Part shown: one piece after another, positions 1 through 8,812 of the stretch | How the letters are laid out: each line of letters opens with the position of its first letter | Position numbering within the stretch: position 1 is the stretch's first letter | Assembly (NCBI RefSeq): GCF_000720185.1 | Contig: NZ_JOIY01000056.1 | Coordinates: forward strand, 1-44,293 | Length of the DNA stretch: 44,293 nt | Direction: 5' to 3' | Source: Streptomyces sp. NRRL S-340 | GTDB lineage: Bacteria; Actinomycetota; Actinomycetes; Streptomycetales; Streptomycetaceae | The notes under the pieces: model-generated | The model's input: the letters and a program-made list of their open reading frames with translations, nothing else | The model's database searches: none | Told to the model about the DNA's origin: nothing | Made by a program: the position numbers and the translations under genes

Positions 1-45
1 ACACGTAAGGGGTCGTCGGCAGCGTCAGATGTGTATAAGAGACAG
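1..45 (+). other. Illumina Nextera adapter remnant (sequencing artefact)
   Basis: Bases 13-26 equal the Nextera read-1 adapter and bases 27-45 are the 19-bp Tn5 mosaic end (AGATGTGTATAAGAGACAG). Bases 1-4 (ACAC) fit the end of the P5 primer, and bases 5-12 sit where the 8-base i5 index belongs (GTAAGGGG, close to a known index GTAAGGAG). The adapter creates a false ATG at 29 that reads MCIRDS into the first gene. It is not genomic, and real sequence begins at about 46. Confidence 0.97.
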
Positions 46-955
46 CTCCCGCTCCGCCCCCTCCTCCCGCCTCGGCCGCGGTGACCGCCTCTTCCTGGCG
101 GCCGTCATCGGCCTGCCGCTCGCCGCCCTCCTGGTCTTCGTCTGGCTGCCCGCGCTCGCCTCCGTCGCCCTGTCCTTCACCACGTGGGACGGCCTCGACC
201 TGTCCGGCATCCACTGGACCGGCCTCGGCAACTACACCGAGATCCTCACCAACTACCCGCCCTTCTGGCCCGCCGTCGAGCACAACGTGCTCTGGCTGCT
301 CTTCACGGCGCTGCTGCCCACACCCTTCGGGGTCTTCCTCGCCTACCAGCTCGACAAGAAGATACGGTTCACCCGCTTCTACCAGACCGCGATCTTCCTG
401 CCGATGGTGCTCTCCCTGGCCGTCGTCGGCTTCATCTGGGAGATCATCTACAACCCGGACACCGGGCTGCTCAACAGCCTCCTGGGCGCGGCCGGTTCCT
501 CCCACCACATCGACTGGCTCGGCGACCCCGGCCTCAACCTGTGGGCCGTGCTCGTCGCCTCCGCCTGGCGGCACACCGGCTACATCATGATCCTCTACCT
601 GGCCGGCCTGAAGAGCTTCGACCCGGCCCTCAAGGAGGCCGCCGCCCTCGACGGCGCGAGCGGCCGGCAGACCTTCTTCCGCATCGTGCTGCCCGCGCTC
701 AAGCCGGTCAACGTCATCATCGTCGTCGTCACCGTCATGGAGTCGCTGCGCGCCTTCGACATCGTCTACGTCCTCGGCGGCGGCACCGGCAGCAAGCCGG
801 GCATGGAACTGCTGTCCCTGCTCATCACCGACAACATCATCGGCGAGTCCGGCCACGTCGGCTACGGCTCCGCGCTCGCCGTCGTACTGCTGCTGGTCTC
901 CCTGGCCGCGATCGGCGCGTTCCTCGTGCAGACCTTCCGCAAGGAGGACACATGA
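46..955 (+). CDS. ABC sugar transporter permease, MalF/UgpA type (5' truncated)
   Basis: Inner-membrane subunit of a carbohydrate ABC importer. About 300 residues are visible. A first membrane segment (LFLAAVIGLPLAALLVFVWL) is followed by five more hydrophobic stretches. The EAA loop that contacts the ATPase is clear near 637-700 (EAAALDGASG, then RIVLPALKP). The true start lies off the contig, because the apparent ATG at 29 is adapter sequence. Its stop overlaps the start of the second permease (ATGA, 952-955), so the two are translationally coupled. The binding protein and the regulator usually found upstream are not in the window. Substrate cannot be read from sequence, but the glycosidases downstream suggest mono- or oligosaccharides freed from plant-type glycans. 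Confidence 0.93.
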
Positions 956-1908
956 CGACGACCGCCCCCGGCCCACACGCGCACACCCGGACCCGCACGC
1001 GCACCGGCACCCGCAACCGTCCGGCCCGGCGGACCGGCCCGCCCGGCGCCCGCACCCGCCCGCCCCGCGACACCGGCCGCCACCTCCTGCTCGGCACCGT
1101 CTCCGTGCTGTGGCTCGTCCCGCTGCTGTGGGCCGTGTACACCTCGCTGCGCTCCTACGACGACACCGCGCGCCACGGCTACTTCTCGCTGCCGCACAGC
1201 TTCGGTCCGGGCAACTTCACCGACGCCTGGACCCAGTCCGGCATGCCGCACTTCTTCCTCAACTCCGTCCTCATCACCGTCCCCGCCGTCCTCGGCACGC
1301 TGCTCTTCTCCGCCGCCGTCGCCTTCTTCGTCACCCGCTTCGACTTCCGGCTCAACCTCGCGCTGCTGATGCTGTTCACCGCGGGCAACCTGCTGCCCGC
1401 CCAGGTCCTCATCACCCCGCTGTACCGGCTCTACCTCCAGATCCCGCTGCCCGCGTGGATGAGCGACTCGCTGCTGCTGTACAACTCCGTCTGGGGCATC
1501 GTCGTCATCCACATCGCCTACCAGTGCGGCTTCTGCACCTTCGTCCTCAGCAACTACATGAAGACGATCCCCAAGGAGATCTCCGAGGCCGCCCTCGTCG
1601 ACGGCGCGCCCGTGTGGCGGCAGTTCTTCCAGATCATCCTCCCGCTGTGCCGGCCGGCGTTCGCCGCGCTCGCCACGCTCGAGTCCATCTGGATCTACAA
1701 CGACTTCTTCTGGCCGCTCACCCTCATCGAGACCGGTGACAAGCGCCCCGTCACCTCGGCGCTGGCCAACCTCCAGGGCCAGTACTTCACCAACCCCAAC
1801 CTGATCGCGGCGGGCGCGCTGATGACCGCGATCCCCACGCTGCTGGTGTACTTCGCGCTCCAGCGCCAGTTCATCAGCGGACTCACCATCGGCTCGGGCA
1901 AGGGCTGA
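952..1908 (+). CDS. ABC sugar transporter permease, MalG/UgpE type
   Basis: Second membrane subunit of the importer, 318 aa. The start at 952 overlaps the upstream stop by four bases. The first 45 or so residues are an unusual cytoplasmic tail of alternating Thr/Arg/His/Pro (HTRTRTRTGTRNRP). Six predicted helices follow, beginning HLLLGTVSVLWLVPLLWAVY. The EAA motif reads EAALVDGAPVW...FQIILPLCRPA. The C-terminal FISGLTIGSGKG is typical of the MalG group. It is followed after 63 bp by the GH27 gene, probably in one transcript. The ATPase is not encoded here, as is usual in Streptomyces, where a shared MsiK-type ATPase serves many importers (family knowledge, not seen). Confidence 0.94.
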   Translation: MTTTAPGPHAHTRTRTRTGTRNRPARRTGPPGARTRPPRDTGRHLLLGTVSVLWLVPLLWAVYTSLRSYDDTARHGYFSLPHSFGPGNFTDAWTQSGMPHFFLNSVLITVPAVLGTLLFSAAVAFFVTRFDFRLNLALLMLFTAGNLLPAQVLITPLYRLYLQIPLPAWMSDSLLLYNSVWGIVVIHIAYQCGFCTFVLSNYMKTIPKEISEAALVDGAPVWRQFFQIILPLCRPAFAALATLESIWIYNDFFWPLTLIETGDKRPVTSALANLQGQYFTNPNLIAAGALMTAIPTLLVYFALQRQFISGLTIGSGKG

Positions 1909-1971
1909 GCCGCCCCGGGCACCCAAGGACACCACCGAGTCCCCCCCGATCCCCTTCAGGAGGCACGACCC

Positions 1972-3852
1972 ATGCGGTCATCCTCGTACCCCGCCCTGCC
2001 CGCACGCGGCCTGAGAGCCGTGGTCGTCCTGGCCCTCGCCGCGGGCCTGGCGACGACCACCCAGGCGGCACACGCGCACACCGGCTCCCAGACGGCACAC
2101 GCGCACACCACCGCCCCGGCCGCACCCGCACACGCCACCCCGGCCGCGCACACCGACAGCGCCACCGCCCCCGCCCTGGCCGCCAAGCCCTACATGGGCT
2201 GGTCCAGCTGGAGCATGCAGTCCTCGAAGTACCCCGGCCTCAACCCCGACGGCGACTACAGCTACCTCACCGAGGCCAACGTCCTCAAACAGACCGGCGC
2301 CCTGGCCGCCAAGCTGAAGAAGTACGGCTACGACCACGTCAACATCGACGCCGGCTGGTGGCGCGACAACACCTGGAAACCCGGGTTCGACCGGTACGCC
2401 CGCCAGCAGGCCGACCCGGTCCGCTTCCCGCACGGCATGAAGGCCGTCGCCGACGCCATCCACGCCAAGGGCCTCAAGGCAGGCATCTACCTGCCCGCCG
2501 GCCTGGAGAAGGAGGCCTACAACGGCGGGAAGTCCCCGATCTGGCACGCCGACGGCTGCACCACCGCCGACATCGTCTACGGCGACCTGCGCACCACCAA
2601 CGGCTGGGACAGCGCCTACAAGCTCGACTTCTCCCGCCCCTGCACCCAGAAGTACGTCGACTCCCAGGCCCGGCTGCTCGCCGACTGGGGCTACGACTTC
2701 CTCAAGCTGGACGGCGTGGGCCCCGGCTCCGGCAAGGGCGGCGACCAGTACGACAACGTCGCCGACGTGGCCGCCTGGCACCAGGCCATCGCCGCCACCG
2801 GACGCCCGGTCCACCTGGAGATCTCCTGGTCCCTGGACATCGGACACGCCGCCGACTGGAAGAAGTACTCCAACGGCTGGCGCATCGACACCGACGTCGA
2901 GTGCTACTGCAACACCCTGGTCAGCTGGGAGAACTCCGTCGACGACCGCTTCGCCGACACCCCCGCCTGGACCCGCCACGCCGGGCCCGGCGGCTGGAAC
3001 GACCTCGACTCCCTCGACGTCGGCAACGGCCGCATGGACGGCCTGACCGACGCCGAACGGCAGACCTACGCCACCCTGTGGGCCATCGCCAAGTCCCCCC
3101 TCTACACCGGCGACGACCTCACCCGCCTCGACTCCTACGGCCTGTCCCTGCTCACCAACCGCGAGGTCATCGCCGTCGACCAGAGCAGCGCCCCGCCCGC
3201 ACACCCCGTCACCCCCGCCGACCCGCAGCAGGTCTGGGCGGCCGAGAACCCCGACGGCACCTACACCGTCGCCCTGTTCAACCTGGCCGACGCCCCCGCC
3301 GCCGTCACCGCCGACTTCTCCGCCCTCGGCTTCACCGGCCGGGCCGCCGTGCGCGACCTGTGGAACCACGAGAACCTCGGCACCCACCGCGACAAGGTGA
3401 CCGAGGCCCTGCCCGCGCACGGCTCCCGGCTGTTCACCCTCACCCCGCGCGGCACCACCCCCGTCACCTACACCGCTCACGAGGCCGAGGCGAGCACGAA
3501 CACCCTGAGCGGCAGCGCCTCCGTCGCCGACTGCTCCGCCTGCTCCGGCGGCAAGAAGGTCGGCAACCTCTACCTGGGCGGCAAGCTCACCGTCAACGAC
3601 GTCGTCGTCGGCAAGGCGGGCACCTACCAGGTGAAGGTCGCCTACGTCAGCGGCGACGCCCGCTCCGCCTCCGTCCTGGCGAACGACGGCGGCGCCGTCC
3701 GCCACACGTTCCCCGCCACCGGCGACTGGGGCACCGTCGCCACCGTCACCGTCCCCGTGGTGCTGAAGGCCGGCACCAACACCCTCACCTTCGACAGCGG
3801 TTCCGACTACGCCCCGGACATCGACCGGATCGACGTACCGAAGTCGCCCTGA
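1972..3852 (+). CDS. Secreted GH27 family glycosidase with C-terminal CBM35-like domain
   Basis: Exported retaining glycosidase of family GH27 (alpha-galactosidase, with beta-L-arabinopyranosidase and isomaltodextranase relatives), 626 aa. The SD AGGAGG precedes ATG 1972. The order is signal peptide (1-35), a His/Ala/Thr-rich spacer (about 36-65), GH27 barrel from KPYMGWSSWSM, then an antiparallel beta domain. The nucleophile is probably Asp247 in FLKLDGVG. The acid/base is probably Asp308 in GWRIDTDVECY, matching the WRxxxD pattern. Residues about 500-626 (YTAHEAEAS to IDRIDVPKSP) resemble CBM35: EAE start, KVGNLYLGG, GTYQVKVAYVSG, and the closing DIDRI. The first part of the barrel carries an insertion (STKYPGLNPDG region), so a specificity other than plain alpha-galactoside is possible. 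It is likely cotranscribed with the permeases and the GH95 gene. Confidence 0.9.
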   Translation: MRSSSYPALPARGLRAVVVLALAAGLATTTQAAHAHTGSQTAHAHTTAPAAPAHATPAAHTDSATAPALAAKPYMGWSSWSMQSSKYPGLNPDGDYSYLTEANVLKQTGALAAKLKKYGYDHVNIDAGWWRDNTWKPGFDRYARQQADPVRFPHGMKAVADAIHAKGLKAGIYLPAGLEKEAYNGGKSPIWHADGCTTADIVYGDLRTTNGWDSAYKLDFSRPCTQKYVDSQARLLADWGYDFLKLDGVGPGSGKGGDQYDNVADVAAWHQAIAATGRPVHLEISWSLDIGHAADWKKYSNGWRIDTDVECYCNTLVSWENSVDDRFADTPAWTRHAGPGGWNDLDSLDVGNGRMDGLTDAERQTYATLWAIAKSPLYTGDDLTRLDSYGLSLLTNREVIAVDQSSAPPAHPVTPADPQQVWAAENPDGTYTVALFNLADAPAAVTADFSALGFTGRAAVRDLWNHENLGTHRDKVTEALPAHGSRLFTLTPRGTTPVTYTAHEAEASTNTLSGSASVADCSACSGGKKVGNLYLGGKLTVNDVVVGKAGTYQVKVAYVSGDARSASVLANDGGAVRHTFPATGDWGTVATVTVPVVLKAGTNTLTFDSGSDYAPDIDRIDVPKSP

Positions 3853-3966
3853 CGCGGTCGCGGTCCCTGCCGAACCCCGGTTCCAGCCGCACCGCGTCCC
3901 GGCGAACCCCGTAGGCCCCGGCCGGACCCCGTCCCGGCCGGGACCCGCCCCGACCCAGGAGCCGCC

Positions 3967-6387
3967 ATGCCCCCCGCCCAGCCCCGCCCGCCCGAGTCAC
4001 CCCGAGCGCGCGCAGCCTCCGCCCCCAGCAGAAGAGCCTTCCTGTCCGCCGCCGCGACCGCCTCCCTCGCCGGAGCCGCCCTCGGTGCCCTGCCCGCCTT
4101 CACCGCCTCGGCGGCCCCCCGGCGCCCGCCCGCCACCGCGGAGACGTCCGGCGCCCCCGGGGACGCGCGGCACACCCTCTGGTGGCAGGCTCCCGCCGAC
4201 GAGCACTCGATGATCGGACAGGGCCTGCCCGTCGGCAACGGACGGCTCGGCGCCCTCGCGGGCAACGACCCGGCCCGTGAACTGCTCCTCGTCACCGACG
4301 CCACGATGTGGACCGGCGGCCTCAACGACAGCCTCGACGCCGACGGCCAGTTCCCCTACGGCCGCGACGACTTCGGCTCCCTCACCCTCCTCGCCCGCCT
4401 CACCGTCGCCCTCCCCGGCCACGACCTCTCCGCCGTCCACGGCTACCGCCGCACCCTCGACCTCGCCCAGGGACTGATCACCACCTCCTACGTACGCTCG
4501 GGCGTCACCTACCGCCGGGAGGTCTTCGCCAGCCGTCCCGACGACGTGATCGTCGTGCACCTCACCCAGAGCGGGGGCGGCCACCACACCGGCACCGTCA
4601 CCCTGGAAGGCACCCACGGCGAGGCCCCGGCGGTCTCCTTCGGCGGTGCCTTCCCCAACGGACTGCGCTACGGCGCGGCCGTCACCGCGTACACGAGCGG
4701 CGGCGGCCGGGTACGCGTGCACGGCGACCGCGTCGACTTCACCGGCTGCCCCGACCTCACCGTCGTGCTCAGCGGCGGTACCAACTACACCCCCGACGCC
4801 CGGACCGCGTACCGCGACCCCTCCCTCGACCCCGAACAGCTCGCCCGGACGAAGGTGCGCGCGGCCGCCTCGCACCCGGCCGCCGTCCTGCGCCGCACCC
4901 ACACCGCCGACCACCGCGCCCTGTACGACGCCTTCGCCCTCGACCTCGGCACCTCCACCGCGCAGCAGCGCTCCCTCGACACCTGGGAGCGCGTCCGCCA
5001 CCGCGCGCAGAGCGGCGTCCCCGATCCCGAACTGGAGGCGGCCTACGTCCAGTTCGGCCGCTACCTGATGATCTCCGGGTCCCGGGGCAGCCTCCCGCTG
5101 GGCCTGCAGGGCCTGTGGCTCGACGGCAACGACCCGGACTGGATGGGCGACTACCACACCGACATCAACCTCCAGATGAACTACTGGATGGCCGACCGGA
5201 CCGCCCTGTCCCCCTGCTTCGACGCCCTCACCGACTACTGCCTCGCCCAGCTCCCGGCGTGGACCGACCTGACCCGCCGGCTCTTCGGCGACCCGCGCAA
5301 CCGGTACCGCAACTCCAGCGGCAAGAACGCGGGATGGACCGTCGCCATCTCCACCAACCCGTACGGCGGGGGCGGCTGGTGGTGGCACCCGGCGGGCAAC
5401 GCCTGGCTGTGCAACAGCCTCTTCGAGCACTACGAGTACACCCTCTCCCGCGCCCACCTGGAGAAGATCCACCCGCTGCTCAAGGGCGCCTGCGAGTTCT
5501 GGGAGGCCCGGCTGGTCACCACCACCCTGCCCGGCTCCACCGAGGACGTGCTCGTCGCCGACAGCGACTGGTCGCCCGAGCACGGCCCGCTGGACGCCAA
5601 GGGCATCACCTACGCCCAGGAACTGGTGTGGGCGCTCTTCGGCAACTACCAGACCGCCTGCGCCGAGCTGAAGAAGGACACCGCCCACGCGGAGCGGATC
5701 GGCGCGCTGCGCGAGCGGCTGTACCTGCCCCGGGTGAGCCCGAAGACGGGCTGGCTGGAGGAGTGGATGTCGCCGGACAACCTCGGCGAGACCACCCACC
5801 GCCACCTGTCCCCGCTCGTCGGCCTCTTCCCCGGCGACCGGATCCGCCCCGACGGCTCCACCCCGAAGGACATCGTCGACGGAGCGAGTGCCCTGCTCAC
5901 CGCGCGCGGCACGGAGAGCTTCGGCTGGGCCAACGCCTGGCGGGCCCTGTGCTGGGCCCGGCTGAAGAACGCCGAGAAGGCCTACCGGCTGGTCGTCAAC
6001 AACCTTCGCCCCTCCACCGGCGGCGGCAACGGCACGGCCTTCAACCTCTTCGACATCTACGAGACCGGGCCGGGCCGGGGCATCTTCCAGATCGACGCCA
6101 ACTTCGGCACCCCGGCGGCGGTCGTCGAGATGCTGCTGTACGCGCGCCCCGGTCACATCGAGCTGCTCCCGGCGCTGCCCGCCGCGTGGGCGGCCTCCGG
6201 CGAGGTCACCGGCGTTCCCGTGCGCGGCGGGTTCACCGTCGACCTGCGCTGGAAGGACGGCACGCCGGTGTCGGTGCGGATCCACAGCACCGGGGGCCAC
6301 GCCACTACGGTGGCCCACGGCGGCACCTTGCGCGCGGTCGCCCTGGAACCGGGAAGGTCCGTCACGCTGAAGGGATTCGACCGATGA
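3967..6387 (+). CDS. Tat-exported GH95 glycosidase (alpha-L-fucosidase / alpha-L-galactosidase)
   Basis: Inverting exo-glycosidase of GH95, 806 aa, a normal length for the family. The SD CAGGAG precedes ATG 3967. A Tat signal is visible (SRRAFLSAAATASLAG, ending in ASA). The N-terminal beta domain starts LWWQAPADEHSMIGQGLPVG. The (alpha/alpha)6 region contains YHTDINLQMNYW (His397, Asp399, Asn401), SPEHGP (Glu538, likely acid) and IFQIDANFG (Asp710). In the characterised Bifidobacterium enzyme AfcA the water-activating residues are Asn421/Asn423; by eye Asn421 corresponds to Asp399 here. His397 aligns with the His that favours L-fucose over L-galactose (from memory of the literature). The stop overlaps the next start (ATGA), giving tight coupling to the esterase. 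Confidence 0.92.
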   Translation: MPPAQPRPPESPRARAASAPSRRAFLSAAATASLAGAALGALPAFTASAAPRRPPATAETSGAPGDARHTLWWQAPADEHSMIGQGLPVGNGRLGALAGNDPARELLLVTDATMWTGGLNDSLDADGQFPYGRDDFGSLTLLARLTVALPGHDLSAVHGYRRTLDLAQGLITTSYVRSGVTYRREVFASRPDDVIVVHLTQSGGGHHTGTVTLEGTHGEAPAVSFGGAFPNGLRYGAAVTAYTSGGGRVRVHGDRVDFTGCPDLTVVLSGGTNYTPDARTAYRDPSLDPEQLARTKVRAAASHPAAVLRRTHTADHRALYDAFALDLGTSTAQQRSLDTWERVRHRAQSGVPDPELEAAYVQFGRYLMISGSRGSLPLGLQGLWLDGNDPDWMGDYHTDINLQMNYWMADRTALSPCFDALTDYCLAQLPAWTDLTRRLFGDPRNRYRNSSGKNAGWTVAISTNPYGGGGWWWHPAGNAWLCNSLFEHYEYTLSRAHLEKIHPLLKGACEFWEARLVTTTLPGSTEDVLVADSDWSPEHGPLDAKGITYAQELVWALFGNYQTACAELKKDTAHAERIGALRERLYLPRVSPKTGWLEEWMSPDNLGETTHRHLSPLVGLFPGDRIRPDGSTPKDIVDGASALLTARGTESFGWANAWRALCWARLKNAEKAYRLVVNNLRPSTGGGNGTAFNLFDIYETGPGRGIFQIDANFGTPAAVVEMLLYARPGHIELLPALPAAWAASGEVTGVPVRGGFTVDLRWKDGTPVSVRIHSTGGHATTVAHGGTLRAVALEPGRSVTLKGFDR

Positions 6388-7772
6388 GGGACCAGCTCAC
6401 CCGGGCGGCCGCCCTGGCCGCCGTACTCCTGACCGCGGCGGCCGCCACCGCCACCGCCACGAACGGCACGACCGCCGCGCCGCCCAGGGCCTTCGACGCC
6501 GCCGCGCCCGCGGGCGCCGCCGCGCGCGCCGCCTCCGTACGGCCCGTGCTCGCGCAGAGCACCGGCGCGCAGCGGGCCCCCGGGCAGGCGGAGTCCTTGC
6601 GAGCCGCCTCCGGGCACGCCGTCTCCGTCCGGGCCGCGTCCGGTGCGCGGTCGCACGAGGTGGTGACCTGGGGAGCGAGCGCCGACCGTCTCGGCAGCGG
6701 TGTGCCCGACCGCGCGTACCGGCTCGTCGTGCACACCAGCGTGGCCGGGAGCGCCCCGCGGATCCGGCTGAGCAACGCCTTCGGCGACCGTCCGCTGACC
6801 TTCGACAGCGTCTGGGCCGGTGTCCAGGAGTCGGGCGCCGCCCTGCGCCCCGGCAGCAACCGCAGGCTGGCCTTCGGCGGCGCGGCCACGGTCACCGTCC
6901 CGGCCGGGCGGACCGTGCTCAGCGACCCGCTGCCCGGCCGGCTGCCCGCCGGCACCGACCTGGTCGTCAGCCTGCACAGCCCGGACGCGGCCGGTCCGGC
7001 CACCGGGCACGGCATGGCGATGCAGACCTCGTACACCACGCAGGGCGACCACACCGCCGAGGAGGGCGCCGGCCACTGGACGAGCACCACCGGTTCCTGG
7101 TTCTACCTGGACTCCGTCTCCGTACGGACCGCTCCGCGCACCGCCGCGGTCGTCGCGCTCGGCGACTCCATCACCGACGGCTGGCACTCGAGCACCGACC
7201 TGAACCGCCGCTGGCCCGACTACCTCGCCCGCCGCCTGGGGCAGGCGCACACCGGAGTCCAGGGGGTGGCAAACGAGGGCATCTCCGGCAACAAGGTGCT
7301 GGCCGACGGGGCCGGGCAGAGCGCCCGCAACCGGCTGGACCGTGACGTGCTGTCCCAGCCGGGGGTGCGGACCGTCTTCCTCTTCGAGGGCGTCAACGAC
7401 ATCAAGGCGCACACCGGGGTCACGGCCGCCGACATGATCGCCGGGTACCGCGAGATCGCCGCGCGGGCGCACGCCGCCGGGAAGTGCGTGGTCGGTGCGA
7501 CCGTCGGGCCGTTCAAGGGCTGGGGCGAGTGGGACCAGGCCGCGGAGTCGGTACGTCAGGAGGTCAACGCCTTCCTCCGCGACAGCGGCGACTTCGACGC
7601 GGTGACCGACTTCGACCGCGTCCTGCGCAGTCCGTACGACCCCGAGCGCATCCTGCCCTTCCTCGACGGCGGCGACCATCTGCACCCCAACGACAAGGGG
7701 ATGCAGGCGATGGCCGACGCGGTGGACCTCACCGCCCTGGACTGCACCGGCGGTCCGCACTCCGCCCGCTGA
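6384..7772 (+). CDS. Secreted SGNH/GDSL hydrolase (probable carbohydrate esterase)
   Basis: Extracellular esterase, 462 aa. ATG 6384 overlaps the GH95 stop. A Sec-type N-terminus (AAALAAVLLTAAAATATA) leads into an Ala-rich linker with repeated RAASG units (about 40-90). A beta-sandwich region follows (VVTWGASADRL to SVSVRTAPRTA). The SGNH domain starts at about 253. The nucleophile is Ser262 in GDSITDGW; block II Gly lies in NEGISGN, block III is EGVND, and the catalytic pair is Asp431-x-x-His434 in GDHLHPND. This layout is common in Streptomyces secreted GDSL enzymes. Because it is coupled to GH95 and GH27, it probably removes acetyl or other acyl groups that block the glycosidases. That role is inferred from position, not shown. 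Confidence 0.92.
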   Translation: MRDQLTRAAALAAVLLTAAAATATATNGTTAAPPRAFDAAAPAGAAARAASVRPVLAQSTGAQRAPGQAESLRAASGHAVSVRAASGARSHEVVTWGASADRLGSGVPDRAYRLVVHTSVAGSAPRIRLSNAFGDRPLTFDSVWAGVQESGAALRPGSNRRLAFGGAATVTVPAGRTVLSDPLPGRLPAGTDLVVSLHSPDAAGPATGHGMAMQTSYTTQGDHTAEEGAGHWTSTTGSWFYLDSVSVRTAPRTAAVVALGDSITDGWHSSTDLNRRWPDYLARRLGQAHTGVQGVANEGISGNKVLADGAGQSARNRLDRDVLSQPGVRTVFLFEGVNDIKAHTGVTAADMIAGYREIAARAHAAGKCVVGATVGPFKGWGEWDQAAESVRQEVNAFLRDSGDFDAVTDFDRVLRSPYDPERILPFLDGGDHLHPNDKGMQAMADAVDLTALDCTGGPHSAR

Positions 7773-7796
7773 CACGAGACCTGGGGCCGGGGACCT

Positions 7797-7836
7797 GAGC
7801 GCCCTCACACATGTCCTGCCATGTGTGAGGGCGCTC
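7797..7836 (+). terminator. Strong hairpin terminator after the glycosidase operon
   Basis: A perfect 17-bp inverted repeat (7797-7813 with 7820-7836) encloses the 6-base loop TCCTGC, 24 bp after the esterase stop. There is no U-tract, which is usual for actinobacterial terminators. Confidence 0.85.
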
Positions 7837-7914
7837 GGACGTTTCCGGAGGGGCCGGTCTGAAGCACGTGCACCCGCATCCAGACACAGTCTGCACGCGG
7901 GGTGTCCACACATG

Positions 7915-7949
7915 GTGTTCAGACAAGGTGTCCAGAACACATGTATGCT
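7915..7949 (+). promoter_or_regulatory. Candidate promoter/operator of the hydrolase-TetR-SDR operon
   Basis: An inverted repeat GTGTTC (7915-7920) / GAACAC (7935-7940) lies within a stretch that also holds two direct copies of GGTGTCCA (7901-7908, 7927-7934). TATGCT at 7944-7949 is a plausible -10, with CAGACA 18 bp upstream as a weak -35. The repeat would overlap the -35 to -10 spacer, a common place for repression. The downstream TetR (8813) is the natural candidate to bind. Seen: the repeats. Inferred: promoter function. Confidence 0.4.
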
Positions 7950-8058
7950 TCCGTGGACGGCCCGGAACGGGCCGGATGTCCCCAGGGCGCCGAGGGCGCC
8001 GTCCAGCCTCGCCCGGCATGTGCGCCGGCACGCGAGTGCGGTGAAGTCAGGAGTTGCC

Positions 8059-8787
8059 TTGCCCGAGCCGGCCGACCAGTCCCGTCCCACCTTCCTCCTC
8101 GTACCCGGCGGCCACCACGGCCCCTGGGTCTACGACCGGCTCCGCGCGGTCCTCGACGCGCACGGATGGCGCAGCCGCACGGTGAGCCTGCGCAGCGCCG
8201 TGGAGCAGAGCGCCCCGGCCGAGCCGCTGCCGGGCATGTACGACGACGCCGAGGTGATCCGAGAGGCCCTCGCCGGCACACCCGGTCCGGTGATCGCCGT
8301 CGCCCACTCCTACGGCGGCGTCCCGCTCACCGAGGCACTGGCCGACGCGTCCGGCGTGGTGCACGCCGTCTACGTGGCGGCCTACCTGCTCGACGTGGGC
8401 GAGGGCATGTTCCAGAGCCACGGCGTGCCGGTGCCGGACTCCCTCGCGGGCCTGCGGCCCCCGGAGAACCCGGACCTCAACCTCCCCGCCGCCTTCTACG
8501 ACGGCGACCCGGACAGCCCGGAGACCAAGGAGGCCGTGGCGCGCCTGGTGCCGCAGACGGTGCGCGCCGACTTCGAGACCGTCACCCGGGCCGGCTGGCG
8601 CACCGTCCCCACCACCTACGTCGTTCCGGAGAACGACGTCTCCCTCACCGCGACGGTCGCGGAGCGGATGGCCGCCCGCGCCGACTTCGTCCGCCGGGTC
8701 CCCGGCCACCACGCGCCCTTCCACTCCCACCCGCGGGAGTTCGCGCGCGTGCTCATGGAGATCGGCGAACAGTCCACCGTCCGCTGA
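8059..8787 (+). CDS. Alpha/beta-hydrolase, EstC-like
   Basis: Soluble cytoplasmic alpha/beta-hydrolase, 242 aa. The TTG start at 8059 is chosen because AGGAG (8049-8053) sits 5 bases before it; GTG 8041 is in frame but lacks an SD. Core features are strand 1 with the oxyanion loop (FLLVPGGHHGPWVYD), the nucleophile elbow AHSYGG (Ser84) and the C-terminal GHHAPF (His217 or His218). It resembles the salicylate esterase/EstC-like group, which hydrolyses small esters. It is first in a three-gene operon with a TetR regulator and an SDR, suggesting a small catabolic or detoxifying unit induced by its own substrate. No signal peptide is visible. Confidence 0.86.
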   Translation: MPEPADQSRPTFLLVPGGHHGPWVYDRLRAVLDAHGWRSRTVSLRSAVEQSAPAEPLPGMYDDAEVIREALAGTPGPVIAVAHSYGGVPLTEALADASGVVHAVYVAAYLLDVGEGMFQSHGVPVPDSLAGLRPPENPDLNLPAAFYDGDPDSPETKEAVARLVPQTVRADFETVTRAGWRTVPTTYVVPENDVSLTATVAERMAARADFVRRVPGHHAPFHSHPREFARVLMEIGEQSTVR

Positions 8788-8812
8788 GACGGGCCGGGAG
8801 AGGAGTACCGCC

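Noticed and set aside
29..46. ATG at 29 as the start of the first permease
   Set aside because: The codons 29-46 are the Tn5 mosaic end of a sequencing adapter.
862..6318. Long minus-strand open frames across the permease, GH27 and GH95 genes
   Set aside because: They are Gly/Val/Arg/Ala-rich, lack SDs and domains, and lie exactly opposite well-supported genes. This is the usual antisense shadow in very GC-rich DNA.
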